A stretch of 35,770 nucleotides of DNA from Chloroflexota bacterium. GTDB lineage: Bacteria; Chloroflexota; Dehalococcoidia; JACPQF01. This document shows positions 15,608 through 23,258 of the stretch, piece after piece. The translations under genes were made by a program, and so were the position numbers. A model generated the notes under the pieces. The model worked only from the letters and a program-made list of their open reading frames with translations. It ran no database searches and was not told the DNA's origin. The stretch lies in the NCBI GenBank assembly GCA_016190625.1, contig JACPQF010000123.1, positions 1 to 35,770 on the forward strand, in the 5' to 3' direction. Each line of letters begins with the position of its first letter. The stretch's first letter is position 1.

Positions 15608-18600
15608 TCATTTGGGTAGGGTGAAGCAGAAGGTGACGAATTTGCCCGGCTCGCTCTCCACCCAGATCTTTCCGCCGTGAGCCTCGACCAGCCCCTTGGA
15701 GATGTATAGTCCCAAGCCCAACCCGGGGACCTGCTCGCCTGCTGCGACCTTCGTTCGGTGGAATCGGGTGAACAGGCGTTGCCTATCCTCCACCCTGACG
15801 CCAACGCCTAGGTTGGTTACCGACACCTGGACCTCGGTCTCACCGGGAGTCACCTGCACGGTGATGACCGTCTCCGGGAAGGAGTACTTGGCTGCGTTGG
15901 ACAACAGGTTGATTAGGATCTGTTGGACGCGGTCCGGGTCCGCAGCGACCTCGGGAACCAGACCGCGGATGTCCACCTTCACCGGATGGCCTTTGGTTAG
16001 CTCCACTGACTGGTCGACCGCACTCCGCACCAGCGCCGGCAGGTCAACCCTGCGCTTCTCCAGCTTGAGGCGGCGAGCCTCGATACGAGATACGTCTAGC
16101 AGGTCAAAGACCATTCTCTCCAAGCGCCTACTGCTCAAATGTATGGCTTCCACCAGCTTCAACGACTCTGCTGGCAGGCCCTCACGCTTATCTGGGCGCA
16201 GTAGTATCTGGCTGCCTCCCTTTACGATAGTCAAGGCTGACCTGAGGTCGTGGGCGACGACCGAGATGAATTCTTCACGCTGCCGCTCGAGGTCGCGAAT
16301 GGCGGTGATGTCGCGAAAGACCACGATTGCCATCGTCGGCTTCCCTTCTCGTGACCGCCCGGCGCTTCCCCCGACGAGCAAGTTGCGCCGCCGGCCATCG
16401 TTCACCGTCACGACGATCTCTTGCTCGGTGAAAGCTTCTTCCCTGAAGACTTTCGACGAAGCCCATTTCTCCATCGGCAGGGGTCGGCCCTGCGGGTCGC
16501 ACACGTCCCAAGCCTGAAAATCGGCCAACCGGGGATAGACATCCTTGATAGACTTGAAGCCGAGGATCTTCGCGGCTGCCCGGTTTACCCTGAGGACATT
16601 GCCGGGTGGGTCGGCGATCAGCACGCCCTCGGCCATGCTGTCGATGATCGTCTCTAGCTCCGCCTTCTGCCCCTGCGCCAGCCTTGCTGCCTCCTCCGCC
16701 CGCTGCCGCGCCTCCTTCAGGGGAGTGATGTCCTCGATAACGGCCACCGCCTCCCGAATTCGCCCGTTTTCGTCTCGCAGCGGCACCGCTCGACCGAGAA
16801 GCCATTTGGGCTTGCGAGCCGGCCGCACAACGGTCAGCTCTATTCCTCGCACGACTTCCCCCAGAACGAGAGCCCGATACAAAGCGGTCTCCTCCGGCGC
16901 GAAGGCACGGCCATTAGCGTGGTAGAGTCCCACTTTCTCGGGAATGCCCGTGACCGGCATTCCCACCTTCATAGCCTTGCCAGAGATCGCTCTCATCCGA
17001 CGATTCATGAAGATGACGCGGTTCTCCGGTGCGGCGCCGATGGTTACGCCGCCGGGCATCTGCTCGACAATCGATTCGAGTCGCTGCCGCTGGGTCCGGG
17101 CCTCCTCCAGCAGCCTGGCCTTTTCTATGGCGATGGCGCACTGAAGGGCAAGACTGCGGATGAAATCCATCTCCTCAGAGGAAGGCGCCTTTCTGGGCTG
17201 ATTGTAGGTAAGGTAGGCCACCCCGATGGGCTTGCCCGCCGCCACCAGCGGCACGGCGATGAACTGCACGGCTCCGATGGCGGCCAGCCGGGGCTGAGAG
17301 ACGATGTGCGCTTCCTCCCGGTCCACGAATATGGGTTCCTTTCGCCTCAAGGCCCGGCGGGTGGCGAGCGTTTCCTTCAAGTCGATTTCCGCCGTCTCGA
17401 CGGGCTGGCCGATCTCGGCGGTGGCAACGACGCCGCGCAGGCGGCGACCGTCGGGGTCCAGGAGGAAAATCGAGCCGACCGCGGCTGCCAGCGCCTCGGT
17501 CAGGCGATCGATGGCTATTCGCAGCACCTCCTTGAGACTGGCCCCGGAGCTGACGGCCAGGGCGACGTCGCCGATCGCCTTCCTCCGATGGGCTGTGGTA
17601 TTGATGTCGCTCATCAGCTTGCCGTTTTGGAAAGCGACTGCCGCCAGTCGGGAAAAAGCAGTGACCAGCTCGATGTCTTCCTCGGTGAAGGGCGCTTCGC
17701 TGCTCTTGTTGCCCACTTCGATCACCCCGAGGAACTCGCCCTCACGGCTGAGCATGGGAGCGACTATGACGTTTCGCAGTTTCATCGTCTCGACCAGCCG
17801 GGGCACGACGTGCGGATCGGACCGGACGTCCTGACTCACATACGGCTTGCCCGTGAGGTATACCTGGCCGGGGCAGCCCGCTCCCTTTTGCCAGGCGAAC
17901 TGCATGGGTTTCCAGACCTGGCTGTCCCACCACTCACGCATCACGACCTGTTCCTCCTCGCAAGGGGCCACGAAGCCTTCGGTAGCGCCGGTGATTTGGG
18001 CGGCCAGCTCTACGATCCGGCGAAGCATCTTTCCCAGCTCCAGCGGCGAGTTGATCTCCTCGGCGGCGTCCAGCAGTGTCCGCAGGCGGAGCGAGGCCGT
18101 GAGCAATCGCGTGCTCAGCTCGACGGTCTGCGAGTGCAACCGAGCGTTGTCCATGGCAACGCCGATCGGCCCGGCGAGGTTGGCGAGGAGGTCGACCTCG
18201 TCCGTGATCCTGTGTGAGGGACCGAAAACCACGCTCAGGGTTCCCAGAACTTTGCCCCGGGACGAGATGGGCACCACCAGAAACCCGCGGGTGCCCATCT
18301 CCGCTGCCACCTTCTCCGTCACAAGGGGAAGACTCCCGGTCGTACCAAGCTGGGGCTTGCCCTGCAGCGCCGCTCGCCCAGCCAACGTGCGCTCGTCTAG
18401 GGGGAAGATGGCGAACTGCTCGAGAAAAGCCTCGGGAAAGCCAGCCGCGGCGACCAACTTGATCTGGCGCGAGTGCCAATCGACCCGGTAGATGCCCCCA
18501 CTCCTGCCCTCGACGACCCGTAATGCGGCGGCCAGGGCGCGGCGGCAGATCTCCGTCAGATCGAGGGAGGCGCCGATGGCTCGCGACACCTCTTCGAAAG

Positions 18601-18664
18601 CTGCCAATCTGACGAGACGCCGCTCTATTCCCGACATCTCGGGCGATGGCGCGGGCTGAGTCAT
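15608..18664 (-). CDS. Multi-GAF/PAS sensor histidine kinase, 1018 aa
   Basis: No clear membrane segment, so probably cytoplasmic. By eye there are three GAF-like domains (about 20-170, 195-345 and 365-520), two PAS domains (about 530-650 and 665-785), a HisKA domain with H805 in VVAHDLRSALTIVKGG and a HATPase domain (about 905-1015). The N-box Asn is near residue 923 (INLLSNAAKYS) and the G2 box is GLGLGLYI. The G1 box reads TNLGVGV, with Asn (residue 951) where most kinases have the adenine-binding Asp; this variant is known in some active kinases. The ATG at 18664 has AGGA close upstream. No response regulator is adjacent, so it is an orphan here. Confidence 0.93.
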   Translation of the reverse strand: MTQPAPSPEMSGIERRLVRLAAFEEVSRAIGASLDLTEICRRALAAALRVVEGRSGGIYRVDWHSRQIKLVAAAGFPEAFLEQFAIFPLDERTLAGRAALQGKPQLGTTGSLPLVTEKVAAEMGTRGFLVVPISSRGKVLGTLSVVFGPSHRITDEVDLLANLAGPIGVAMDNARLHSQTVELSTRLLTASLRLRTLLDAAEEINSPLELGKMLRRIVELAAQITGATEGFVAPCEEEQVVMREWWDSQVWKPMQFAWQKGAGCPGQVYLTGKPYVSQDVRSDPHVVPRLVETMKLRNVIVAPMLSREGEFLGVIEVGNKSSEAPFTEEDIELVTAFSRLAAVAFQNGKLMSDINTTAHRRKAIGDVALAVSSGASLKEVLRIAIDRLTEALAAAVGSIFLLDPDGRRLRGVVATAEIGQPVETAEIDLKETLATRRALRRKEPIFVDREEAHIVSQPRLAAIGAVQFIAVPLVAAGKPIGVAYLTYNQPRKAPSSEEMDFIRSLALQCAIAIEKARLLEEARTQRQRLESIVEQMPGGVTIGAAPENRVIFMNRRMRAISGKAMKVGMPVTGIPEKVGLYHANGRAFAPEETALYRALVLGEVVRGIELTVVRPARKPKWLLGRAVPLRDENGRIREAVAVIEDITPLKEARQRAEEAARLAQGQKAELETIIDSMAEGVLIADPPGNVLRVNRAAAKILGFKSIKDVYPRLADFQAWDVCDPQGRPLPMEKWASSKVFREEAFTEQEIVVTVNDGRRRNLLVGGSAGRSREGKPTMAIVVFRDITAIRDLERQREEFISVVAHDLRSALTIVKGGSQILLRPDKREGLPAESLKLVEAIHLSSRRLERMVFDLLDVSRIEARRLKLEKRRVDLPALVRSAVDQSVELTKGHPVKVDIRGLVPEVAADPDRVQQILINLLSNAAKYSFPETVITVQVTPGETEVQVSVTNLGVGVRVEDRQRLFTRFHRTKVAAGEQVPGLGLGLYISKGLVEAHGGKIWVESEPGKFVTFCFTLPK

Positions 18665-18997
18665 TTCTTCCTAACCACCATCGGAGAGGATCTAGGCTTA
18701 CAGGTCACGGTCGGCATGGCTGTGGCTGGGAGGCAGTGTCAGTGGTTTCAACCGGCCGGCGCTGGCGGGTATTATGGACCCTGGTTCAGATGGAACTATT
18801 TGCCATGCCCATGTACATCGCGAAATGAGCATAAAGCATGCCAGCAGCTAGTAAGACAATCTCCATTGACCGGGTTACGGTTTGAGGGAAAAGCCCGGTG
18901 TGATCGGTAGTACGGGTGTAGGGGCGAATCCCTCGGCCGAAGGATTCGCCCCTACGCTAATTGCGACTTCGACGTATGCGATTCCTGAGCCGTGCCT
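18665..18997. other. Intergenic region between lipoprotein and sensor kinase genes
   Basis: No supported gene. Apart from the palindromic repeat at 18918-18955 nothing definite is seen, and no good promoter for the kinase was recognised. Confidence 0.6.
18918..18955. repeat. Palindromic repeat, 38-base subtype
   Basis: The left arm GTAGGGGCGAATCC pairs with the right arm GGATTCGCCCCTAC. The centre is CTCGGCCGAA. Intergenic. Confidence 0.95.
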
Positions 18998-19774
18998 CTA
19001 GTAATCCTTGCGAAAATCGACGCGGGCTATCTGGATACCTGATTGTCCAGGTCCGCAGTTGGCAGTGCTGGTCTCGACTTGAACCCGGGCGGACAACTCT
19101 TTCCCCGAGCTGTCTACCACAACGACATACCAGCGCCCGGTGGTGGGCACGTTATAGAGGACCACGCTGTACTTTCCGTCGCTTCCAGTCGGGCTGGTGG
19201 TAGTGGCAAACTGTCCGTTGACGTTGCCAACCGTCACCCGGTAGCCGCCCAGGCCCTGCCTCGTCTTGCTCAGAAGAGTGCCGTTGATCTCCGTCTTGCT
19301 GCAATCGGGAGAGCCAAAGGAGTTCTCCACGACAAACGGGAAGGGTGGCGGGGTCGGCGTCGGCGCAGCCGGAGGAGCACTGGATTTAGGCGTCGAGGTG
19401 GGAGGTGGCGGGGGGCCACCCGGCGGCGAACCCGGCCTGGGCGTGCCGGTAGAGGTGGGAAGCGGCGTCCAGGTGGGGCCGGGAACGGCGGTTCGCGAGG
19501 TGGCGACGACCGGCGTGAGCAACGGCGAGATCGGACCGGTGGTGCCGGTCCGGGTTATGACGGCGGTGGCGGTCACGAACGGCATGATGGGACCTGGCCC
19601 GGTGGCTGGTCTTGTTGGGCTGGCCGGCGCCCGGGTCGGCGTGGACAACGGGGAAGCCACCGTCGGCGTGGCGTTACTGGGCAAAGGCGTAATCGGGCGG
19701 GAGGGTCGCTGCATGCCGCAGCCTATAATAAACATGGCCACCAGTGTGACCCCCCACAGAAAAAAACGCCTCAC
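18998..19774 (-). CDS. Thr/Pro-rich lipoprotein with a C-terminal carboxypeptidase-regulatory-like domain
   Basis: A GTG at 19774, preceded by GGAGGGAG, starts a 258-residue protein. A signal peptide with two Arg near the start ends in the lipobox IIGC (Cys19). Residues about 20-150 form a long extended linker rich in Pro, Thr and Ser. The C-terminal part (about 150-258) has a beta-sandwich pattern (LGGYRVTVGNVNG ... GSDGKYSVVLYN) like carboxypeptidase-regulatory/SdrD-type modules. It resembles the last domain and linkers of the large TadE-anchored protein. Probably a surface-exposed lipoprotein of unknown role. The frame is open upstream to 20107, but that part runs through the MFS gene on the same strand and is a shadow. 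Confidence 0.8.
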   Translation of the reverse strand: MRRFFLWGVTLVAMFIIGCGMQRPSRPITPLPSNATPTVASPLSTPTRAPASPTRPATGPGPIMPFVTATAVITRTGTTGPISPLLTPVVATSRTAVPGPTWTPLPTSTGTPRPGSPPGGPPPPPTSTPKSSAPPAAPTPTPPPFPFVVENSFGSPDCSKTEINGTLLSKTRQGLGGYRVTVGNVNGQFATTTSPTGSDGKYSVVLYNVPTTGRWYVVVVDSSGKELSARVQVETSTANCGPGQSGIQIARVDFRKDY

Positions 19775-19805
19775 CCACTCCCTCCGGACAGGACACATCC
19801 ACAGA

Positions 19806-19814
19806 AGTATAGCA
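19806..19814 (-). promoter_or_regulatory. Extended -10 promoter of the Thr/Pro-rich lipoprotein
   Basis: On the minus strand TGC-TATACT (19814-19806) is an extended -10 element in the gap after the MFS stop. A TTGACA lies nearby but too close to serve as its -35. The start would be near 19799, about 25 bases before the GTG. Confidence 0.55.
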
Positions 19815-19839
19815 TAGTTGTCAAGCCGAGCGATTAATG

Positions 19840-21120
19840 TCACTGGCGCCGCAGGAAGACAAACAGGAGCGCTACAGCCAACCCGGCGAGCGCGGCGCCG
19901 AAATAGAACGGCGAGGCCGGGTTGTTCGTCGTCTGCCAGAGAAAGCCGGCGATCAGACTGGCTGGCAGAACGGCGAGCCCGACCGCCGCGTTGTACACGC
20001 CGTAAGCCGAGCCCCGCTGGGCCGGCGGCACCAGATCGGCCACCAGCGCCTTGGCCACGCCGTCGGTGGATCCGTAGTAGACCCCGTACACCACGAACAA
20101 CACCCACACCTGCCAGGCGGATTTGGTGGCCAGGGCGAAGCCAAGATAGATTAGTACATAGACGACCCAGCCCGTTGTGATCACCCGTCGCCGGCCGAAG
20201 CGATCCGACAGCATGCCGGCCGGGACGGCGACGCTGGCGTACACGATGTTGAACATCACTAACATGATGAGAATGTTCACGACCGACAGACCGCGCTCTT
20301 GCGCTCTCAGGATGAGGAAAGCGTCGCTGCTGTTGCCCAAAGTGAAGATGGTGGCGATAACCACAAACATCTGGAAGCGCTTATCGAGGCTCCGGAATCC
20401 AAGCGACCGGCGCCCCGCATCGGAGGCACTAGCGGAAGGGTGAGATGGCGACGATTGAGGCTGGACCGCCCGCCCGCGCGCCTCGCGAACGAACAGGAGA
20501 ATGACCAGGACCGCCAGGACCGCCGGGAGAATGCCGAAACCGACCAGGGTTTGGTAGGTCCCCACGCTTAGTTGGTCGGGCCTGAATTGGGTGAGATAGG
20601 CGATGCCGGCCGCCAGGGCCAGACCAACTACGGCGCCGCCGGTATCCATCGCCCGGTGGAAGCCGAAGTTCTTCCCCCGCTCCCGGTCCGCCGACGAATC
20701 GGCGACCAACGCGTCGCGCGGCGCGGTCCGAACGCCCTTGCCCACCCGATCGGCAACCCGAACGCCGAGAACCATCCCCCAGCCGGCCGTGCTAGCGATA
20801 ATGAGAAAGGGCTTAGCCACCGTGGACAGGCCGTAGCCGAGGGCGGTCAGGGCCTTGCGAGCCCCTACGCGGTCGCTCAGCCAACCACTGGCGATCTTCA
20901 GCAGCGACGACGTGCTCTCGGCGATGCCCTCGATGGCGCCGATTATTCCGAAGGGGGCGCCCAACACGTTGGCCAGGAACAAGGGAAGAATAGTGAGGGT
21001 CATCTCGCTGCTGATGTCAGTCAGGAAGCTCACCAGTCCCAGGAAGAACACGTTCCGGTTGAAGCCGAGAATCCGTTCCCCGGTCTGCGTCAGATCAGGC
21101 GCCGTAACCGCTTCGTCCAT
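19840..21120 (-). CDS. MFS-family transporter
   Basis: A 426-residue polytopic protein with about twelve hydrophobic segments in two halves separated by a hydrophilic loop (about 215-245, rich in Ser, Pro and Arg). The MFS loop 2-3 signature is visible as GWLSDRVGARK, and its second-half counterpart as GMLSDRFGRRR. Also typical are the ADRVGKGVRTAPRDALVAD and HRAMDTGGAVVG segments seen in a group of uncharacterised MFS exporters. The ATG at 21120 has AGGAGAG about 8 bases upstream; a GTG at 21141 would add seven residues. It starts just after the radical SAM gene stop, so it may be co-transcribed with the lipoate genes. The substrate is unknown. Confidence 0.9.
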   Translation of the reverse strand: MDEAVTAPDLTQTGERILGFNRNVFFLGLVSFLTDISSEMTLTILPLFLANVLGAPFGIIGAIEGIAESTSSLLKIASGWLSDRVGARKALTALGYGLSTVAKPFLIIASTAGWGMVLGVRVADRVGKGVRTAPRDALVADSSADRERGKNFGFHRAMDTGGAVVGLALAAGIAYLTQFRPDQLSVGTYQTLVGFGILPAVLAVLVILLFVREARGRAVQPQSSPSHPSASASDAGRRSLGFRSLDKRFQMFVVIATIFTLGNSSDAFLILRAQERGLSVVNILIMLVMFNIVYASVAVPAGMLSDRFGRRRVITTGWVVYVLIYLGFALATKSAWQVWVLFVVYGVYYGSTDGVAKALVADLVPPAQRGSAYGVYNAAVGLAVLPASLIAGFLWQTTNNPASPFYFGAALAGLAVALLFVFLRRQ

Positions 21121-21140
21121 GGGCTTCTCTCCTTCGGGCA

Positions 21141-22208
21141 CTACCAGCCTAACTCACGGCGCACCCGCGCCACGTCTTCTCCCGTAGGTTGGAAGGGAAA
21201 ATCACGAAATGGCTCGCCCGGACGATAGCTGCCAAAAGGTCGCGTGCAGGCGAGGCTCCCGTCCTTGCCGGCACAGCCGCCCGTGAGAAAAGGCTCGCCG
21301 CTGGCGATGGCTTGCTCCATCGACGAGGGCAAGACGTCCAGTCGGTGGATCCGGCCAGCTTCATCGTATACCACATCCCCGACGCCAAGACACCCTCTCT
21401 GGAGAAGGTACTTGGCCAACTGAAGACGGCGGAAGCGCCGCAAGCTGGGCCTGCGCCGACGCGCCATAGGCGAATCGACCTCCGGATAAAAGCTGAAAAG
21501 GTAGGCGTTTACCTCCATCTCCTGCAGTCGGGCGATCACGTCCACGAACTGGCGATCCGTCTCGCCGATTCCCACCATCACGTGGGCGTTCACCTTGAAA
21601 GGGCCGAAGATCTGGCGCGCCTCTTCGATGGTTTGCCAGTACTGGCGCCACGACAGTGGTCCTCTTGCTCGACGCCCTCTCGTCCTCTCGAAGGCCGTCT
21701 CGCTCGTCGCGTCGAGGCCGACGCCGATGGTGTCCACGCCCAACTGCCGGAACTCCGTTAGCCTGTCCCGGTCGAACAGGTTGGCGGCGATCAGTGCCGA
21801 TATGGGGGCGTCCACCCGTGAGTGAATTCGCCGGATAATATCCACCGTATCTTCGTAAGCCCGGCGGTGGCTAACCATGGAGACGCACACGCGGGCGACC
21901 GCCGCCGAGTATCTCTCCATCCTGGCGACGACCTCGTCCGTGGGCAAGGTCGGCCAGTCCACACGAATGAAGGATCTTTCCCCATAGCCGCCTGCCCGAC
22001 GGCGAGACAGGCCGCAGTAGGCGCAATTGGCGTTGCAGCCGTCGGCGTAGGTGAGGAGCAGGTTGATGCAGTGCAGACGGACGTCCCGGTAAAAGCGCCC
22101 GGGCCGGACTCCCAGCACCATCGCCGCGGCCAGACTGATGCGGACGTGGTCCGGACTCTCCCTGCTCATCTCGACGCTAGGCGTTTGGTCAACCGCGGTA
22201 GTACTCAT
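21141..22208 (-). CDS. Radical SAM protein of LipS1/LipS2 type (lipoyl synthase subunit)
   Basis: The CX3CX2C motif that binds the [4Fe-4S] cluster is C58-NAN-C62-AY-C65. The protein begins with DHVRISLAAAMVLGV and ends with a conserved Cys pair in GGCAGKDGSLACTRPFG, a likely site for a second cluster or sulfur chemistry. It is of the biotin-synthase-related group to which the two-component lipoyl synthase LipS1/LipS2 belongs; this is known for archaeal and bacterial clusters carrying lipS1, lipS2, sLpl(AB) and lipT. Whether this is LipS1 or LipS2 cannot be decided by eye. The ATG at 22208 overlaps the upstream gene by 20 bases; an ATG at 22169 is the alternative. Length is 355 aa. Confidence 0.8.
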   Translation of the reverse strand: MSTTAVDQTPSVEMSRESPDHVRISLAAAMVLGVRPGRFYRDVRLHCINLLLTYADGCNANCAYCGLSRRRAGGYGERSFIRVDWPTLPTDEVVARMERYSAAVARVCVSMVSHRRAYEDTVDIIRRIHSRVDAPISALIAANLFDRDRLTEFRQLGVDTIGVGLDATSETAFERTRGRRARGPLSWRQYWQTIEEARQIFGPFKVNAHVMVGIGETDRQFVDVIARLQEMEVNAYLFSFYPEVDSPMARRRRPSLRRFRRLQLAKYLLQRGCLGVGDVVYDEAGRIHRLDVLPSSMEQAIASGEPFLTGGCAGKDGSLACTRPFGSYRPGEPFRDFPFQPTGEDVARVRRELGW

Positions 22209-23250
22209 CGAAAGCGATCCAACTGTGACGTATGGCGTTCGTGAGCTCGGCGGGCGAGGAGTCCCAGACTCGCGCCAACTCATCGCATTTTTCCCTGGCC
22301 CGGTCCAGGCCGCTGCCGAGGACGAACTGGCATTCTTCCACGTACTCTTCCAGATAATCCAAAGATCCCTTTATGACGGCGCGGGCAGCCGCCCGCCCTG
22401 CCATTTCGCCGGCAATGATGGCGTTCAGGATGCCGGCGCCGGTGACGGGATGGGTGAGACCGGCAGCATCGCCGACCAGCAAAACGTTTCCCTGGCGAAG
22501 CGTTGCCTGACCGCCGACGGGCACGCGACCGGCGTTGTAGGCGCTGGTCGGGCCGACCACCTTGCCCTGACCGGTGAGATCGCGAAGCAGCTTCTTGAAG
22601 CCGTCGATGGCCTGCTGCCTGCCGTCCGTAAACGCCACTCCCAGCCGGGCGACCTCCCCCGCAGGAAACAGCCAGGCATAACCGCCCCGGAACTCGGGAC
22701 GAAAGAAGACCTCGGCCACCGCCTGTTGGCTGGCAAGCCTCGCCTCCCATTGGAGGGCCTGGGCAGCGCACGGGTGTTCTAGACCCAGCATCCGCACGAC
22801 CGCCGATCCCGGCCCATCGGCGCCAATGGCGACCCGGGCCCGCAGGCGCAAGTCGCGCCCATCCCGCCTGGCGCGGATATCAGCCCCATCCTGGCCGACC
22901 GCAGCCGTCCCCAGGCATAGCTTGGCCCCGGCCTCTACCGCCTGAAGGGCCAGGTGCTTATCGAGCAGGGACCGGCTCAACGTATAGCCCGGCACCTCGA
23001 TCTCGTGGAAGGTGCCATCGGGAAGCCAGGTGCGGAGCCGATCGACGGACTGGACGATGCACTCGGGCGGCAGATCCACGTACCAGCGGATAGCCTTGGC
23101 CACGTAGCCGGCGCAGGCCACCCGCAGACCTAGCTCGGGCCGGCTCTCGACCAGAACAACCTTCGCGCCCGCTGCCGCAGCTACCCTAGCCGCCGTGCTT
23201 CCTCCCGGCCCGGCGCCCACTACCAGAACGTCGCAGGAAATGTCTTCCAT
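22189..23250 (-). CDS. FAD-dependent oxidoreductase of the geranylgeranyl-reductase family, LipT-like
   Basis: The N-terminal Rossmann motif VVGAGPGGS (about residues 10-18) binds FAD, and the second FAD motif GDAAGLTHPVTGAGI is near residues 267-281. The overall layout is that of the geranylgeranyl reductase family. In many genomes a member called LipT is encoded with lipS1, lipS2 and the lipoate ligase and is thought to supply electrons for lipoate assembly. Here it sits between the ligase and a radical SAM gene with an 8-base gap and a 20-base overlap, which supports that role. The ATG at 23250 has GAGG 4 bases upstream. A lipid-reduction role cannot be excluded from sequence alone. Confidence 0.8.
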   Translation of the reverse strand: MEDISCDVLVVGAGPGGSTAARVAAAAGAKVVLVESRPELGLRVACAGYVAKAIRWYVDLPPECIVQSVDRLRTWLPDGTFHEIEVPGYTLSRSLLDKHLALQAVEAGAKLCLGTAAVGQDGADIRARRDGRDLRLRARVAIGADGPGSAVVRMLGLEHPCAAQALQWEARLASQQAVAEVFFRPEFRGGYAWLFPAGEVARLGVAFTDGRQQAIDGFKKLLRDLTGQGKVVGPTSAYNAGRVPVGGQATLRQGNVLLVGDAAGLTHPVTGAGILNAIIAGEMAGRAAARAVIKGSLDYLEEYVEECQFVLGSGLDRAREKCDELARVWDSSPAELTNAIRHSWIAFDEYYRG

Positions 23251-23258
23251 CAGCCTCT

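Noticed and set aside
16919-18217. Long plus-strand frame opposite the GAF/PAS kinase
   Set aside because: The opposite strand has a full set of kinase motifs; this frame has no recognisable domain and is a high-GC shadow.
19775-20107. N-terminal extension of the Thr/Pro lipoprotein
   Set aside because: It overlaps the MFS gene on the same strand in another frame; a signal peptide with a ribosome binding site starts at 19774.
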